DNA of 64,000 bases. It comes from Medicago truncatula. Its lineage: Eukaryota > Streptophyta > Magnoliopsida > Fabales > Fabaceae. The position numbers and the translations under genes were made by a program. Below, one piece after another: positions 44,457 through 55,953 of the stretch. The stretch is from NCBI RefSeq assembly GCF_003473485.1, contig NC_053047.1, positions 7,889,001 through 7,953,000 of the forward strand, in the 5' to 3' direction. Under the pieces are notes generated by a model. That model was not told the origin of the DNA and did not search any database. It saw only the letters and a list, made by a program, of their open reading frames with translations. How positions within the stretch are numbered: position 1 is the stretch's first letter; every line of letters starts with the position of its first letter.

Positions 44457-46620
44457 ATTTCTCTTATCAGTACAGTACTGTCACCTCAAGCATATAAATA
44501 AGCTTATTTGCGTTTTGCATGATACACAGTCAAAGAAGTCACAACTTGTTGACGGGGTTTCGGACAATAAATCACAGCCATAATTCAGTTGAAGGTTATA
44601 GACAAACAAGTTTCACATAAAGGAACAGACCCAGATCAGTTTTCCTTGAAGCAGGTCACAAATCTCAGCCATCCATTAGAATAACATCATTTTCTTCGGT
44701 TATATCACGATAATTCTCTGGGGGGCCATTTTCCAACCACTCCACCTTATACTGAGAACACAAACCTGTTTCATTTCTTTGAAGTTTGCTCGAGAATATT
44801 TTTACAGTATGTGATTTTCTCTGCCAACTTTCTTTGGCAGGTGCTTTGTTCTAATCTGCACAAAAGATAACCATTTAGGAAAGGTTCTAGAGAAAACCCT
44901 CAAACCAAGTAACTACTCATTAACTACAGCTGCCAACTTGCAACCCACAAAAGTGAAATAATTATTGATGGAAAATAAAACATGGTCATAAGTAAAATAT
45001 AATAAAGCCATTAATCGAGCAAAAAGCAAAGGAAGTGGTATGGGCGATTCACAACTTCAAACACCAAAAGAAGAGATAACATCAAAATATCAGTTGGCAT
45101 CTTCTATAGGTACATTATTAAGAAACGAAGCAATTTTAAACTACATGGATACAAGTTCCACATAGGTAGCTAAGTTGATGAGCTAAGGGACATTGAAAGA
45201 GTTTTAAGCAGGAGGTCCCAGAGTAGATTCCGGGAACTAACATGGCGAAATGAATTGGAGTACCGATGTGTACCATGCATCCGAATTTTTGTATAGTAAT
45301 GTACATATCTTACCAAAAACAAGTCATTTATGGATCTTATCAGGAAAGTCGTGCAGGTCTGATACAATCCATTTTTTACTTCGCAAGGATCAAGATCAAA
45401 TTAACATTCTAATTAGTAATTAGTAATTAGTAATAACTAACATTTTCCAGTAAAAAAAACTGCATAGATAGAACTATATGTCTAATTTTGAAAATTTAAG
45501 GACTTCCCTCAAATCAACAACATATGTAATTGGAAAACAGGGTACCAAAGGCTATGTTATCATGTTGACCGTTAAATTACCACTTTATTTAATAATAATA
45601 TTGAAGACATAAAAGGTGCCAACAAATGAAGGCCAATGTAGAGATAAATATATAGCAGTAATGAATGTCATATTTGGACTTCCAAATGGTCATTGTTAGT
45701 AGGCAAAGGAATGAACTGCAAGTTCTCTATTTAACACTTACATTGTTACACATCTTCATAACACCAAACTTTCTTCACTTTTCTTATTTTAGTAGTGTTT
45801 GTTTCAGATTTTAAAAAAGTCATTTGTAAAAAAAATCATTTTTAAACTCAAAATGAAAAGCTATTCCTAGTAGCTTTTTACAAATCCATTTTTTCTAAAA
45901 ACACAAGGAACTTAAGTGTAAGAGTTGTAAATCTTAAAAAAAAAATGATTTTTATGATAATAAACAAACGGAAATTAGCTTCAGCTTTTCTAAAAAATAT
46001 CTAGATATTTAAAAAAAAAAAATCATTTTTATAACCTGAAACAAACGCACCCTAAAAACTTCTCATTTGAAGTAGTTTTTAGATTTTGTTCAAACTCTCA
46101 ATTTTTTTCTGAAAATTTGTAAAATTGATTATTTTATTTAAAAAAAGTTGTAACAAACAAACTCTAAAATTGAAGCACCTAAACTAAAAGCTTTTTGATA
46201 TCAACTTCTACTGAACAAAACAAGAAACCATGCATACTCAACCAACAATATCAACTCTCAAGCACATTACAACAATTAAAAACTCAAAATAAACATAAGA
46301 AAACTCATTGAAACATTTCAACAAACACCTTACGTACAAAACTCAATCCTATACCAAAACAATAACTCTATACCCATCAACACTATCAAAAGAAACAACC
46401 CAAACACCCAATAATTTCAGCATTAAAAAAATGCACTTTCCAAACAAAACGATCATCAAATTCAGATTTAAGTCATTTAACCAATGCACTAATCATTCAG
46501 CATGAAATGAATGAGCATGAAAATGTGAGTTACCTTCCTATAGAGAAGTGCAACGGCTTTGCGTTCGATGATGGAGGTGGACGGCGGCGATGTTGCGTCG
46601 GTGAGTCCACGACGGGGAGA
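44457..46620 (-). promoter_or_regulatory. Probable leader exon and 5' UTR intron of the PPR gene
   Basis: On the minus strand, a GC-richer segment (about 46620-46534) ends ctataggaag|gtaact, and an acceptor ttttgtgcag lies at 44856. The stretch 44855-44457 then leads to the PPR start codon. This fits an untranslated first exon plus an intron of about 1.68 kb. The intron holds a MITE at 45795-46050 and nothing coding. Inferred from splice signals only; the leader exon could instead belong to another transcript. Confidence 0.4.
45795..46050. mobile_element. MITE with gtgtttgtttcag ends
   Basis: Left gtgtttgtttcagattttaa and right end ttataacctgaaacaaacgc are inverted repeats. The interior is A/T-rich and itself partly self-complementary (aaaatgaaaagctattcc / tagtagctttttac). 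No target duplication could be fixed. Confidence 0.65.
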
Positions 46621-46723
46621 GAGGTGGGAAAATTATTGAGTAATCACTAAGTTATATTTTTTTTTGAGAGAATATTAGAAAAAAATCTCGAGTAAAATAA
46701 AATAAAATAAAATCAAGGTTATA

Positions 46724-46996
46724 CTCCCTCCGTTTCAAAATACATGTCCATTTTGGAGAAATTGCACTAACCAAGAAACTAAATAAATTTTGTTATTTTT
46801 GATGAAAATATGTGTGTTTTCTATAATACCCTTAATCATTTATTATTTCATTTTATTTTTTTCCTCTCTCTACAATAAATATGCAAGGGTATTATTGACA
46901 AAATAATAATTAATATTGCATTGAAACTTGAAAGTGACAAATATTGTGAAACAAAATTATTCTCTAAAATGGACAAGTATTATGAAACGGAGGGAG
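46724..46996. mobile_element. Stowaway-type MITE
   Basis: Ends ctccctccgtttcaaaat and attatgaaacggagggag are inverted repeats, flanked by TA (46722-46723 and 46997-46998). 273 bases, non-coding. The interior repeats the end motif again (tgtccattttgga / aaaatggaca). Confidence 0.92.
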
Positions 46997-47021
46997 TACT
47001 ATATTAACATGGTTAGTCTTC

Positions 47022-47080
47022 GCGAGTCTAGTCCAGTTGATATTGATATGTACAAGTTCCGGTGTTCGAACTCCGACCAC
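47022..47080 (+). repeat. tRNA-related SINE-like fragment
   Basis: A-box-like gagtctagtccagttgat and B-box-like ggtgttcgaactccgac. Same layout as the other four fragments in this window. Confidence 0.4.
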
Positions 47081-47689
47081 CACAAAAAAAAAAAAAATTA
47101 ATGGTAGTTATGTGGTTATTTAAATAATTTTATAATTAGAGTTTGATGTAGTATTTTTTTTTTGTTGGGTACAAAGTCTAATGTAGTATTTTATATTTAA
47201 GATAGATGGAATAATTCAAACAAAAAATGTTGTTCATTATTCTATCCTTCTTAAATATAAAATACTAACTCAGACTCTAATTATAAAATTATTTAAAAAA
47301 AAAAAAACAAAATTACATTTTTTATAAGACCATTTTGGTGTTTTCAACCATATCAATGATTTTTTTTACCAGCCTACTACTATTTATTTTACATATTTTT
47401 TTGTTTGGTTAAGTATTTTACAAATATATCTTTTATTTTGCTTTTTACATAAAATTGTACCGTAGAACTAGTTAGTCATATATTTATTCAATCAACAAAA
47501 AATACTATCTTGAAAATATAAATTAACTCTTTCTTAAAACATAAAATTGTAAAAAATAAAATTAGCGACAAATTTAATATTACTATCAACTTTTTTAATT
47601 AATGTGATTTGACCAAATTGTTCATGGAAGGATACAACAATAAAAAAACTCACTTTCCTTATCCAAATTGGTCTTATATTCATGGGTTT

Positions 47690-48260
47690 TTTTTTTCTTC
47701 GCACAACCGGCACCCGTTTCCTGTCCGCTGTTGCTTTTCCAGATCGACACTTTCAATCAGATTTCAAGTTTTGGTGGTTTTAGATCTTGTGGTTTGGCTA
47801 ATTGTATGTTGTTTCTTGGTTCGGGGAGGCGGGTGGCGGAGTCGTCGTTTGTGCCACCGGTTGTGGAGTCCATAGAGACTGCTCGTGGGCGTTTTGCTGT
47901 GGGTTTTCCTTTCACGTTGTTACGACCTCTAATTCCAGTGTGATTAATCCTCCTTCGTCGGGCTTTTTGCCTGACCGTCGCAAGGTTATGGTGGGTGGCT
48001 GAGGTTGTTCGTGCAGCGGTTGTGGGATGTCTACTCCAGGCTGCTTTCAGTTTTGTGCAGGTTCTTCATGGTGGTTTTATGTTTGTTCTTCCGGGTGTGT
48101 TTTGTTCGTCGGTTGCCATTTGTTTGCTGCCAGAAGTTGCTGTTCTCGTGGGTATCCGACTTTGTTTTCGCTATTTTGTTTGAACAGGGATTGGGAGGAT
48201 TTAGATTGGTGATCCTTTTGCAGTGGTTGTTTCAAAAACCCGAAAAGGGTGCGGTTCGTA
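47690..48260 (+). other. GC-richer block with overlapping non-homologous ORFs
   Basis: The composition changes abruptly from AT-rich to about balanced, and several overlapping frames of 60-117 codons stay open. Their translations (for example LFLGSGRRVAESSFVPP, FVLPGVFCSSVAICLLPE) resemble nothing I know and show no consistent frame, so I do not call a gene. It abuts a truncated LTR at 48262. GC-rich sequence without homology beside retroelement debris could be part of a LINE or other transposon. Confidence 0.4.
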
Positions 48261-48261
48261 T

Positions 48262-48387
48262 TGAAGGTGAGAAAAACACAAGAAGAATTGTGTTAGCTAT
48301 TTCTTCGTTTTCTCCTACTGAAATCACTGATCAGAAGCAGATAGAGTTCAGCTTCTGAAGTGATGTTCATATTCTAAATGCAGCGGA

Positions 48388-48439
<52 letters not shown>

Positions 48440-48835
48440 CAATTATACAGGTTCCTTCCACAAACCGGAAGTCAGTCCCGTCCCCCTTGCACTTTCAAGA
48501 AGAGTTCACTAAAAATGTAATATCTGATTACAATTGTTGAGTGCTAAACTTAGCAAGAGACTTCAAACTACTCAAGCACAACTGCAAGAGATTTCATATG
48601 CTCCTAAACACAATCAAGAGACTTCCTATGCTCAAGCACAACTGCAAGAGACTTCTATTCAAACAGAATTACAAAGAAAATTGTTTGAGGTTGAACACTT
48701 GATATACAATCAGTGGTGTTCACAATACAAATCAGATACAGACTCTTAAGACTCAAGAATTTCTAAGATATGAACTTTGATAAGAAATTCTAAGTGAACT
48801 TTTAATGCAGAACAATTTCAGCAGAGTTTTAGCGC
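48262..48835 (-). mobile_element. Truncated copia LTR (same family as 36214-37487)
   Basis: On the minus strand it ends ttcttgtgtttttctcaccttca, like the solo LTR at 36214-37487 (split here as cttgtgttttt and ctcaccttca), and shares the tgcttctgat and caagagacttc-type words. Only the 3' part of the LTR is present. A GA microsatellite at 48392-48436 lies inside it. Confidence 0.7.
48392..48436 (+). repeat. (GA)n microsatellite
   Basis: An uninterrupted GA dinucleotide run of about 22 repeats inside the truncated LTR. Confidence 0.95.
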
Positions 48836-48994
48836 TTGTAGATTGTTGTAGAGTCTTGTCAGACCCGTTAAGATTGTTGTAGAGTCTTGTCAGACTCGTT
48901 AAGGTCCCTCTAGTGGCTGTTCTCCTCTTTTTTATTTATGTGATTTTCTATTTTGCTTAAAAAAAATTATAAGCCAAAAAAAGGAAAGATATAT

Positions 48995-49476
48995 TCACTC
49001 CGTCTCAAAATAGATGTCATGTTTACTATTTTTCTTTGTCTCAAATTATTTATCTTTCTTTTGATACCAATATAACATTTTTTTTTCCTTTCACCGACAT
49101 ACCCATATTTATTACATTTTAATCATCTAACTTTTTTTTTTTGTTGAGAAATTTTAATCATCTAACTAAAATTAATAAGTTGTTTTAAATAAATGAAGCA
49201 CATTTTACCATTGAGTCATGTTAACTTGTGTCCTTAAGGTATAAGTTAAGAATTCCATTAATAACAAATATTTATTATGAAAAATTAATTTTTAACTTCA
49301 TGAGAAATAAATAGACACAATTTCCAATGCATTATTTCTATTTTTGGTATCCTTAACATGTATTATAAGGGCACAAGTTAGCATTTTTCCCTTTACCATT
49401 TAAATCAACATTACTGATCATTTTCTTAAGAACCGTGTAAAACTCAAAAGAGACACTTAATTTAAGATAGAGAGAA
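48995..49476. mobile_element. Stowaway-like MITE interrupted by a second MITE
   Basis: Left ttcactccgtctcaaaatag and right ttaagatagagagaata are imperfect inverted ends. Between them lies a complete element of the tgttaacttgtg family (49219-49383), so this is one MITE inside another. Ends are approximate. Confidence 0.55.
49219..49383. mobile_element. MITE of the tgttaacttgtg family (nested)
   Basis: Ends tgttaacttgtgtccttaag and ataagggcacaagttagca are inverted repeats like those of the split MITE at 39018-41689. 165 bases, non-coding. Confidence 0.7.
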
Positions 49477-49611
49477 TATCAATTTTTACTCTCATTTTCT
49501 TCATAATCAATGAAAATTATTTTTACATTTTTCAATGAAATTTATTCCAAGGAGAACACAAAATGGTATACCCCATTTCCTTCCTACAAAAAATTATGCC
49601 CCATATTAATA

Positions 49612-50932
49612 CTCGCTCCATCTCATTATCATTGTCGTTTAAGAATGGTGCGTGATTTTTAATGAAATTATTAATTATGTTGATTTTAATGGTAAAATTA
49701 ATATATTTATTAAAATACCTCTATTAATTATAGTTATTGAGGCAGTCAAGTTGAGTGAAAATTACCTTAAAAAAAGTAGAGTGAAAATCAATAAATAAAG
49801 GTATATTAATGGAATATATATATAAATATTGCATTGAAACTTTAAATGACAATTATTTTGGGAAAAGTTATGGTGCATAAGCCATTTTCTTATGCGCCGT
49901 GTATAAACACTTCACAACTATTGGATTTACATAAGAAAAGGCAGTATAAAAACAACTTTAAACAAAAAAAAAAGTCATAAACCAACACTCTTTCTCTCTC
50001 TAAGTCTGAAACTTAGAGAGAGATGCTCTGCAAAAGAGTTTCTTCTCTGACCTCCTCTTCAAGCGCCGGCGCGGTGGCTGCCGGCCCAACAGGGCGTTGG
50101 CGCTGTGCCGGAGATAGCAAAAACCTCCGTTTTCAAAAAACATTCAAGGATCTGACATCCATTTTCTTTTTAAACTCAAATCCACCTTTAAAATTTTCGA
50201 AAAGCAAACACATATGCCTAGATCTAACTTCAAAGATTCGAAAAAAAAAGGACACGGAAGAGAAGAATTCGAAATTGATAGAAGAGAAGAAAAGAATTCG
50301 AAATTTGTAGTGTGTTATGATTTTGATGATTGTTTGCTGGAAAAGTGTTTGATGGATTTGTAGTGAAAGCTCAAAAAATGAATTGCTGAAACCATTCCCA
50401 CAGCAAAAATTTCTGGAAACCATTCCCACAGCAAAATGGTTTTGGAGTATAACACACATAAACTATTTCCACAGCAAAATGATTTTGGAGTACAACTCAC
50501 AAAAACCATTTTTTTCCTCCTCCTCCAATTGTGTCAGTCCAAAATTGAATGATGTCAATGGCTCTTAGTTTTTTTCACCTGCTGGAAACCATTAAGTACA
50601 CCTAATGGTTTTGGAGTACAACTCACAGAAACCATTTCCACAACAAAATGGTTTTGGCATAATTTTATACAAAACATACTATAATAAGGACATTTGCGAC
50701 TGTTATTGAACCAAATCAACACTCTGAAATCATTATTGAACTAAAATGATGATTTCCACGGTTGTAGTGTTGTTTCGTTTGGTTTCACTTGGAGATGTAG
50801 GGAAACAATTATATTTCAAATGGAATTTATGCACGGTGCATAAGGATTTCCTTATGCACCATAACCACTCCCAATTATTTTGAGACAAAGAAATAAAATG
50901 TTTAACTGACAATTAAAATGAGACTTAGGAAA
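49612..50932. mobile_element. Stowaway-like MITE split by a Mutator-like element
   Basis: Left end ctcgctccatctcattatca and right end attaaaatgagacttaggaa are imperfect inverted repeats with TA-type flanks. Subtracting the element at 49861-50871 and one target duplication leaves about 300 bases, a normal Stowaway size. Confidence 0.65.
49861..50871. mobile_element. Mutator-like (MULE) non-autonomous element, 11-bp target duplication
   Basis: Ends ggaaaagttatggtgcataa and the reverse complement of the right end, ggagtggttatggtgcataa, match well. Each is followed by an inner palindrome (cttatgcgccgtg / cacggtgcataag). The direct repeat caattattttg flanks it (49850-49860 and 50872-50882). It is 1011 bases long and lacks transposase. 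Inside are a GC-rich patch with a 95-codon ORF (50023-50310, AGAVAAGPTGRWRCAG), possibly captured host DNA, and three to four copies of a unit of about 55 bases with ccacagcaaaatggttttgg (50372-50660). Confidence 0.85.
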
Positions 50933-52244
50933 TATGTTTTAGTTTTTTTATTTTTTAAAAGATGTTTTAGTTTTCTTAATAAGTGTTAAATAATTTATTT
51001 ATTTATTTTGCTTACAATTTATGAGAGAAGGAGTATTACAATGCTAAGCCAATCTAAGATGTTTTCTATCACATCCATTCAGATTATACAACTTAAAACG
51101 TGTTTTGAATTTTTCGGGTTATAGAAGTAAAACGCTATCAAAATATTTAAAACCATCAAATTTTGCAATAAGTCACATACACCTTTACCTCAACAACAAA
51201 TCATCAATTTTTTTTCTATGGGCAAACTAATGAAAAGACAATCTTGAGTACCTGATATTTATACTAAAAGACGATAATATATTTACTTTTACGTTTGATG
51301 TCTATACTAAAAGCTAAATTATCAATTTTTTTTCATAAAAATAATTAGCAATATTTTATGTTTGATTTATATTATAAACAAATGTGTGTTACCTTTTATA
51401 TTTGAATTTTTTGGACCAAACCTTTAGATTCAGTATCCATGTTTAATTTACGGGAAAATTTTATACGGTCATATAACTTCTACTCTGACGAGACCCAAGT
51501 TAAAAAGTTAAAAAACAAAATGAAAAACATATTTGTCTTCAAAAAATAAATTTTAAATTTTTTAAATATTAAATACACAATTGAGTTCAAGTGATTAATA
51601 AACTTTACCATAGATAATTTGTTTAAAAGAATTTGAATTTGAATTTTAGGTGGATCAATTCTTAGTGAGACTTTATTTATCTTGACCAAACTTTAAATTA
51701 TTATAACAACTCTCTAAAAAACAGGAGAATTAACACAAAAAATTATATTTCTTACATTTTTTTTAAGAGCACAAATTATCTTTTGCCAATTTGGTATCAC
51801 ATGAAAGAGAAAGCATGCCGAGATTTTTTATTTCTGTAACAAAATAAAATCGATTTTTTTTACTATAGGTAGGGTTAAGCCCAAGCCTACCATAATCCAT
51901 GAGAGATCGCAGAAATAAATAGAAAGCGTGCGATGCAATTTACAGTTGAGATTCTTATTTCGGTGCAAAATTCTTTCTGAGTTTTGAACTTTTTCATCTT
52001 TCCCTCTTCTTTAAAACATACCAAAACCCTAATTCCCTTTCTTCTCTTGTTGTTTAAACAAAACCTATCAAATTTTTCACTCAATAAATTCATCTCTTCA
52101 AAACCCTAACCCTAACCTTCCGATTCTTTGAACTAAATCTTCTAAAACCTATCAAAACCTCTTCGAAACCCTAACCTTCTCATTCTTTTTCATCAAAAGG
52201 ATACTTCCTTTCAATTATCTCCTTTGAAACCGTTAACAGAGGAG
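50883..52244. promoter_or_regulatory. Upstream region of ubiquitin protease copy 1
   Basis: AT-rich. From about 51250 on it is collinear with the region upstream of copy 3 (about 62260-62640), and the leader from 51900 (gaaagcgtgcgatg, atttcggtgc) also matches that of copy 2 (58010 on). So the duplicated unit included about 1 kb of promoter. Telo-box motifs AAACCCTAA occur at 52024, 52101 and 52166. Confidence 0.6.
52016..52175 (+). promoter_or_regulatory. Telo-box cluster in the leader of ubiquitin protease copy 1
   Basis: AAACCCTAA at 52024-52032, 52101-52109 (followed directly by ccctaacc) and 52166-52174. This motif is known from leaders and promoters of plant genes expressed in dividing cells. 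The same motif recurs before copies 2 and 3. Confidence 0.6.
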
Positions 52245-53951
52245 ATGATTAACGGAGGTGATCAGCCGGAGGGGTTGAATCTTGATGAGTGTCGGCCAAG
52301 TATTTCATCGCCGGTAGGATGGATACCGGCTGGACTTGCCAACCTTGGTAACACATGCTTTCTCAATTCGATCATGCAATGCTTCATTCATACGGTGCCT
52401 CTAGTCGAAGGTCTTTTTACGTGCAGCCATGCTTCTAATGATGGTCACAATGGATACTGTGTTATCTGCTCTTTCCACTACCAGATGCAACTTTCCTTGC
52501 GTTATACTGGAAGAGTTATCTCCCCTAAGATCATTGTGGAAAATTTGAATCATTTTTCTTCGATGTTTCGAAGATATCAACAAGAGGATGCCCATGAGTT
52601 TATGCAATGTGTATTGGATAAACTTGATTCATGTTTTTTAGATTTGAAGAAGAATGATCCAAAATTTGAGGGCGATAATATCGTAAAGAAAGTTTTTGGA
52701 GGCAGTTTGGTTAGCAGGCTTCGGTGTTGCAACTGTGGTCGCTCTTCTGACACTAATGAACCATTGATTGATTTGAGTCTAGAAATAGAAAATGTAGAAA
52801 CTCTTTCAAGTGCTTTAGATTCTTTCACTACGGTGGAAGATATTGATGCGAAGTTTAAATGCGAGGGCTGCAACGAAGAAGTTTCTATGGAGAAACAGCT
52901 TATGTTGGATCAGACACCTTCGATTGCTGCCTTCCACTTGAAGAGGTTTAAGACAGATGGGGTTTTTGTTGAAAAGATTGACAAGCATATCGATTTCCAG
53001 TTGCAATTGGACATGCAGCCTTACACCATTTCGAATGATGCATCGTCTAAATACTATCTATATGCAGTTGTTGTCCATACTGGAATTTCATCTACTTCAG
53101 GGCATTATTTCTGCTTCGTTCGCACTGCTCCGGGTACGTGGCATAAATTGGATGACTCAATGGTTACTAAGGTTTCTGAAGAGACTGTGCTGTCTCAGGA
53201 AGCATACATATTGTTTTATGCTCGACAAGGTACACCGTGGTTTTCAAATTTTGCAGAATCTACAATTCCAAGCTTGAATCTGAGTCGGATGAATACGTCC
53301 CCCAAGTCTGTTTTAAACGAAAATATTGAAAGGAGCAGGGCTGGTGAATCCGGAGAATTTTTTGAGAGGAAGTTTGAGTATTCTTGTCCACAAAGCCGCA
53401 AGTTTATTGATACTTTTCCTCATCGCGAACAACTTCCTTTTGGGTCATCAAATCAGAAAACTCTTAATCAGAAAGTCCGCGTGCAGCATTGGAATTCTAC
53501 CAATTTGGCTTCTATTGCAAAGCTTAGTGGAAGTTCATATGTTAAGAATGTTGCTCCTGATAGAAACGAACGCAGTTTGGAAGTTTATGATTTCACAGAG
53601 AATGATGATTTCAATCCTTTAACTCCTTCCAACTCTCCTCCTTTCCAGATTTCACGCGATCATTTGAAGACAGAGAAGCAAAGGAGTAGCAGTAAAAGAT
53701 CATCATACAAGTCAAATGACAATCCTGAAAATAAAGCTGCCATTTCTTATGTGAAGAATATGCATGGTTCAAGGAGAGATGCATTTTTGAACATAATTAA
53801 CAAGAGACAAAAGATTGATTCATCGCAGTCTAACAAAGGCAGCAACAGTGCTTCCAGGAAATCAAGCCACGCTTCTGTTGTCAGCTTGCTCCCTAGAAAT
53901 CAAGCGATGCGTCTGTTGGCAGCTGGGAATTTCACAGCGAATAGTCTCTGA
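52245..53951 (+). CDS. Ubiquitin-specific protease, UBP20/21-like, tandem copy 1 (N-terminally shortened)
   Basis: 568 residues from the first in-frame ATG at 52245. The frame is open upstream to about 52146 but has no ATG, and about 55-100 residues seen in copies 2 and 3 are missing. The USP core is complete: Cys box AGLANLGNTCFLNS (C38), His box SGHYFCFVR (H287), DDS (about D303-304), and zinc-finger pairs CCNC (161-164) and CEGC (206-209). USPs are cysteine proteases that remove ubiquitin from proteins. The linker after YILFYARQGTPWF is basic and serine-rich, as in nuclear members. The C-terminus (SLLPRNQAMRLLAAGN) differs from copy 2, whose tail sequence is found here downstream of the stop (about 54192-54290). 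Translation depends on the shortened start, or on an upstream exon not visible. Confidence 0.85.
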   Translation: MINGGDQPEGLNLDECRPSISSPVGWIPAGLANLGNTCFLNSIMQCFIHTVPLVEGLFTCSHASNDGHNGYCVICSFHYQMQLSLRYTGRVISPKIIVENLNHFSSMFRRYQQEDAHEFMQCVLDKLDSCFLDLKKNDPKFEGDNIVKKVFGGSLVSRLRCCNCGRSSDTNEPLIDLSLEIENVETLSSALDSFTTVEDIDAKFKCEGCNEEVSMEKQLMLDQTPSIAAFHLKRFKTDGVFVEKIDKHIDFQLQLDMQPYTISNDASSKYYLYAVVVHTGISSTSGHYFCFVRTAPGTWHKLDDSMVTKVSEETVLSQEAYILFYARQGTPWFSNFAESTIPSLNLSRMNTSPKSVLNENIERSRAGESGEFFERKFEYSCPQSRKFIDTFPHREQLPFGSSNQKTLNQKVRVQHWNSTNLASIAKLSGSSYVKNVAPDRNERSLEVYDFTENDDFNPLTPSNSPPFQISRDHLKTEKQRSSSKRSSYKSNDNPENKAAISYVKNMHGSRRDAFLNIINKRQKIDSSQSNKGSNSASRKSSHASVVSLLPRNQAMRLLAAGNFTANSL

Positions 53952-55869
53952 CTTGACTTTAGGCATTTGGCTATGTACTTGATATTTTTGCTGTAAATAC
54001 CTTTATATCACGCCATCGTTCCCGTTATGTCACTCTTTATAAACTCTGTCGAGGCTTCATCTTTAATCAACACGGGACTTGATTTTTCCAATATATCAAA
54101 CTGTTACATTTAACTAATATGCATGTTCTTTTTAATATGATATTAGTATTACTTTGTAGGTACATCCTCTGAGACCGTCGAGGCATCCATCTTACAATTT
54201 CAATTTTAAGAACTAAAATGTGTCTGACTTTGTCTTTGTCTAACCATTTTGATTCTATGTCTAATTCCTTACATCATTGATGAAGTATGTTGGTAGAGTG
54301 AAACATAGAATCAGCAAAATGTATGAATTCTGGTAAAGTGAAATATGTTGTTTTTAACACTTTTTCTTAGTACAATGAAATTAATGACTTTTACCTATAT
54401 TTTTCTATTGTGAATCTACTATGTACTTCAAGACATGGTAGAATTTACCTTACAAGGAAATTCATAATGAAATTAATCTCTTGATTGGGGAAAAATTCAA
54501 TACTAAAGTCATTCACCTATTTTGAATTTTATGAATTGGCAAAACTGTCTAAAATTGTAAAATGTTATTCAAAATAATCTCTCTATTACCTTTCATCGTT
54601 AGAAATTATGATGACGTTAACCTTTCGTATCGAAATTACATGGAGTTCATTTCTCACATTCATGTTAAGTGACTATCAACTAATTTTTCTATGTAATTTT
54701 GATCTAGTTAGTGTCAAATTTAGAAAGAGCTAATTACTAGTAACAAATTTCAAAAACTAAATTAGTCTTCAGGGTGCTATTAGTATTATTGCTATTATCG
54801 GAGTATTTCAACTTTGAGCTTGAACGATTAGCAGACACACCATAAAATAAAAAATCAATTACTCCAATACGGTACAAATATGATAATAAGTTATATGAAC
54901 AAGAAAACTGGTCTTTCATTTGCTTAAAGAATTTAATTTTGAGTCATCTGTTTGTTATATTTTTAAATTTTCTTATGACCGGGAGAATCGAACTTGAGAA
55001 ATTAATGAGAAATATGGTTAAGACCTTCGAATCCTCCGATGCTCTTATATGGTAATTTGCACCCTCAATTCAATCAATGTTCATTTAGTTTAACGACATA
55101 TTAACAAAGTAATTCTACTCAATCTTTTGACCTAGCTATAATTCTCTCTGCAAGTGCTAACCCCTTAATCTCTTCAGTGATGAATTCGAAATCTTTGGAG
55201 GTTTTAACAGTCCGTTAATCCCTAAATCATAACCTAATAATTGTCTATCTCTAACTTAATTACTTAGGTTAAACATATTTCCTAGATCAGATTCAAAAGC
55301 CATGCATGGCTAGTGGTCATTCAAGTTCTATAAGATAAATTTACACATTCAAGATGCTAGTGCTAGTAGTTAATCATAAACATACATATGTCATTAAACA
55401 CAAGGAAATATGAATTAAACTAGACTTTCATTGATATTCAAGGGAGTTCATACAAATTAGGTATTCATGGAATTACATCAGATTCATCTAAGTCTCAACC
55501 ACAAGGAGATTAGTTACTCATAGATAAAGTACAAGATAGCTAATGCAAAAGTAAAGATTCATACATGTATTGGATAACTGACTATGTGTTTTGATGGTCT
55601 CCCACCAGATTTGCAAAGCATCAACTCTAAAATATGTGTTTTCTCTCTAAAATCTCCAACAATTCTTCAGAAAATGCGTTTTTCTTATATAGACCTAGTA
55701 AAAATCGGCCACCGAAATGCTAAAATCGGCCCTCGAAATCCTCAGAAATTCAAATTTCATGGTCTCGCTCCTGCTAAATCGGCGCCCGATAACTCCCAGA
55801 ATTACAATTAGTTTGACATAAAAATGCATAAAAAATAACTACGAAAAGAGATGACAAAGTGTCATCAAT

Positions 55870-55953
55870 AACCCTCATTAGTTTACCATTCTTGTGATTC
55901 ACATCACTTTTAAAACTGATATGAATCACAAGAATGGTAAACTAATGAGGGTT
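55870..55953. repeat. Perfect 32-base inverted repeat with 20-base loop
   Basis: Arms 55870-55901 (aaccctcattagtttaccat...) and 55922-55953 (...atggtaaactaatgagggtt) are exact reverse complements. Pairing continues loosely into the loop (catcac / tgatatg). Perfect pairing implies a recent origin or selection. It could be a foldback transposon or a hairpin RNA precursor. Confidence 0.9.

Noticed and set aside
47609-48358. Overlapping ORFs of 60-117 codons in the GC-rich block
   Set aside because: Open frames follow from base composition; no homology, no splice or start context, and several frames overlap equally.
50023-50310. 95-codon ORF as an independent gene
   Set aside because: It lies wholly within a non-autonomous MULE and has no recognisable domain; reported as possible captured sequence only.
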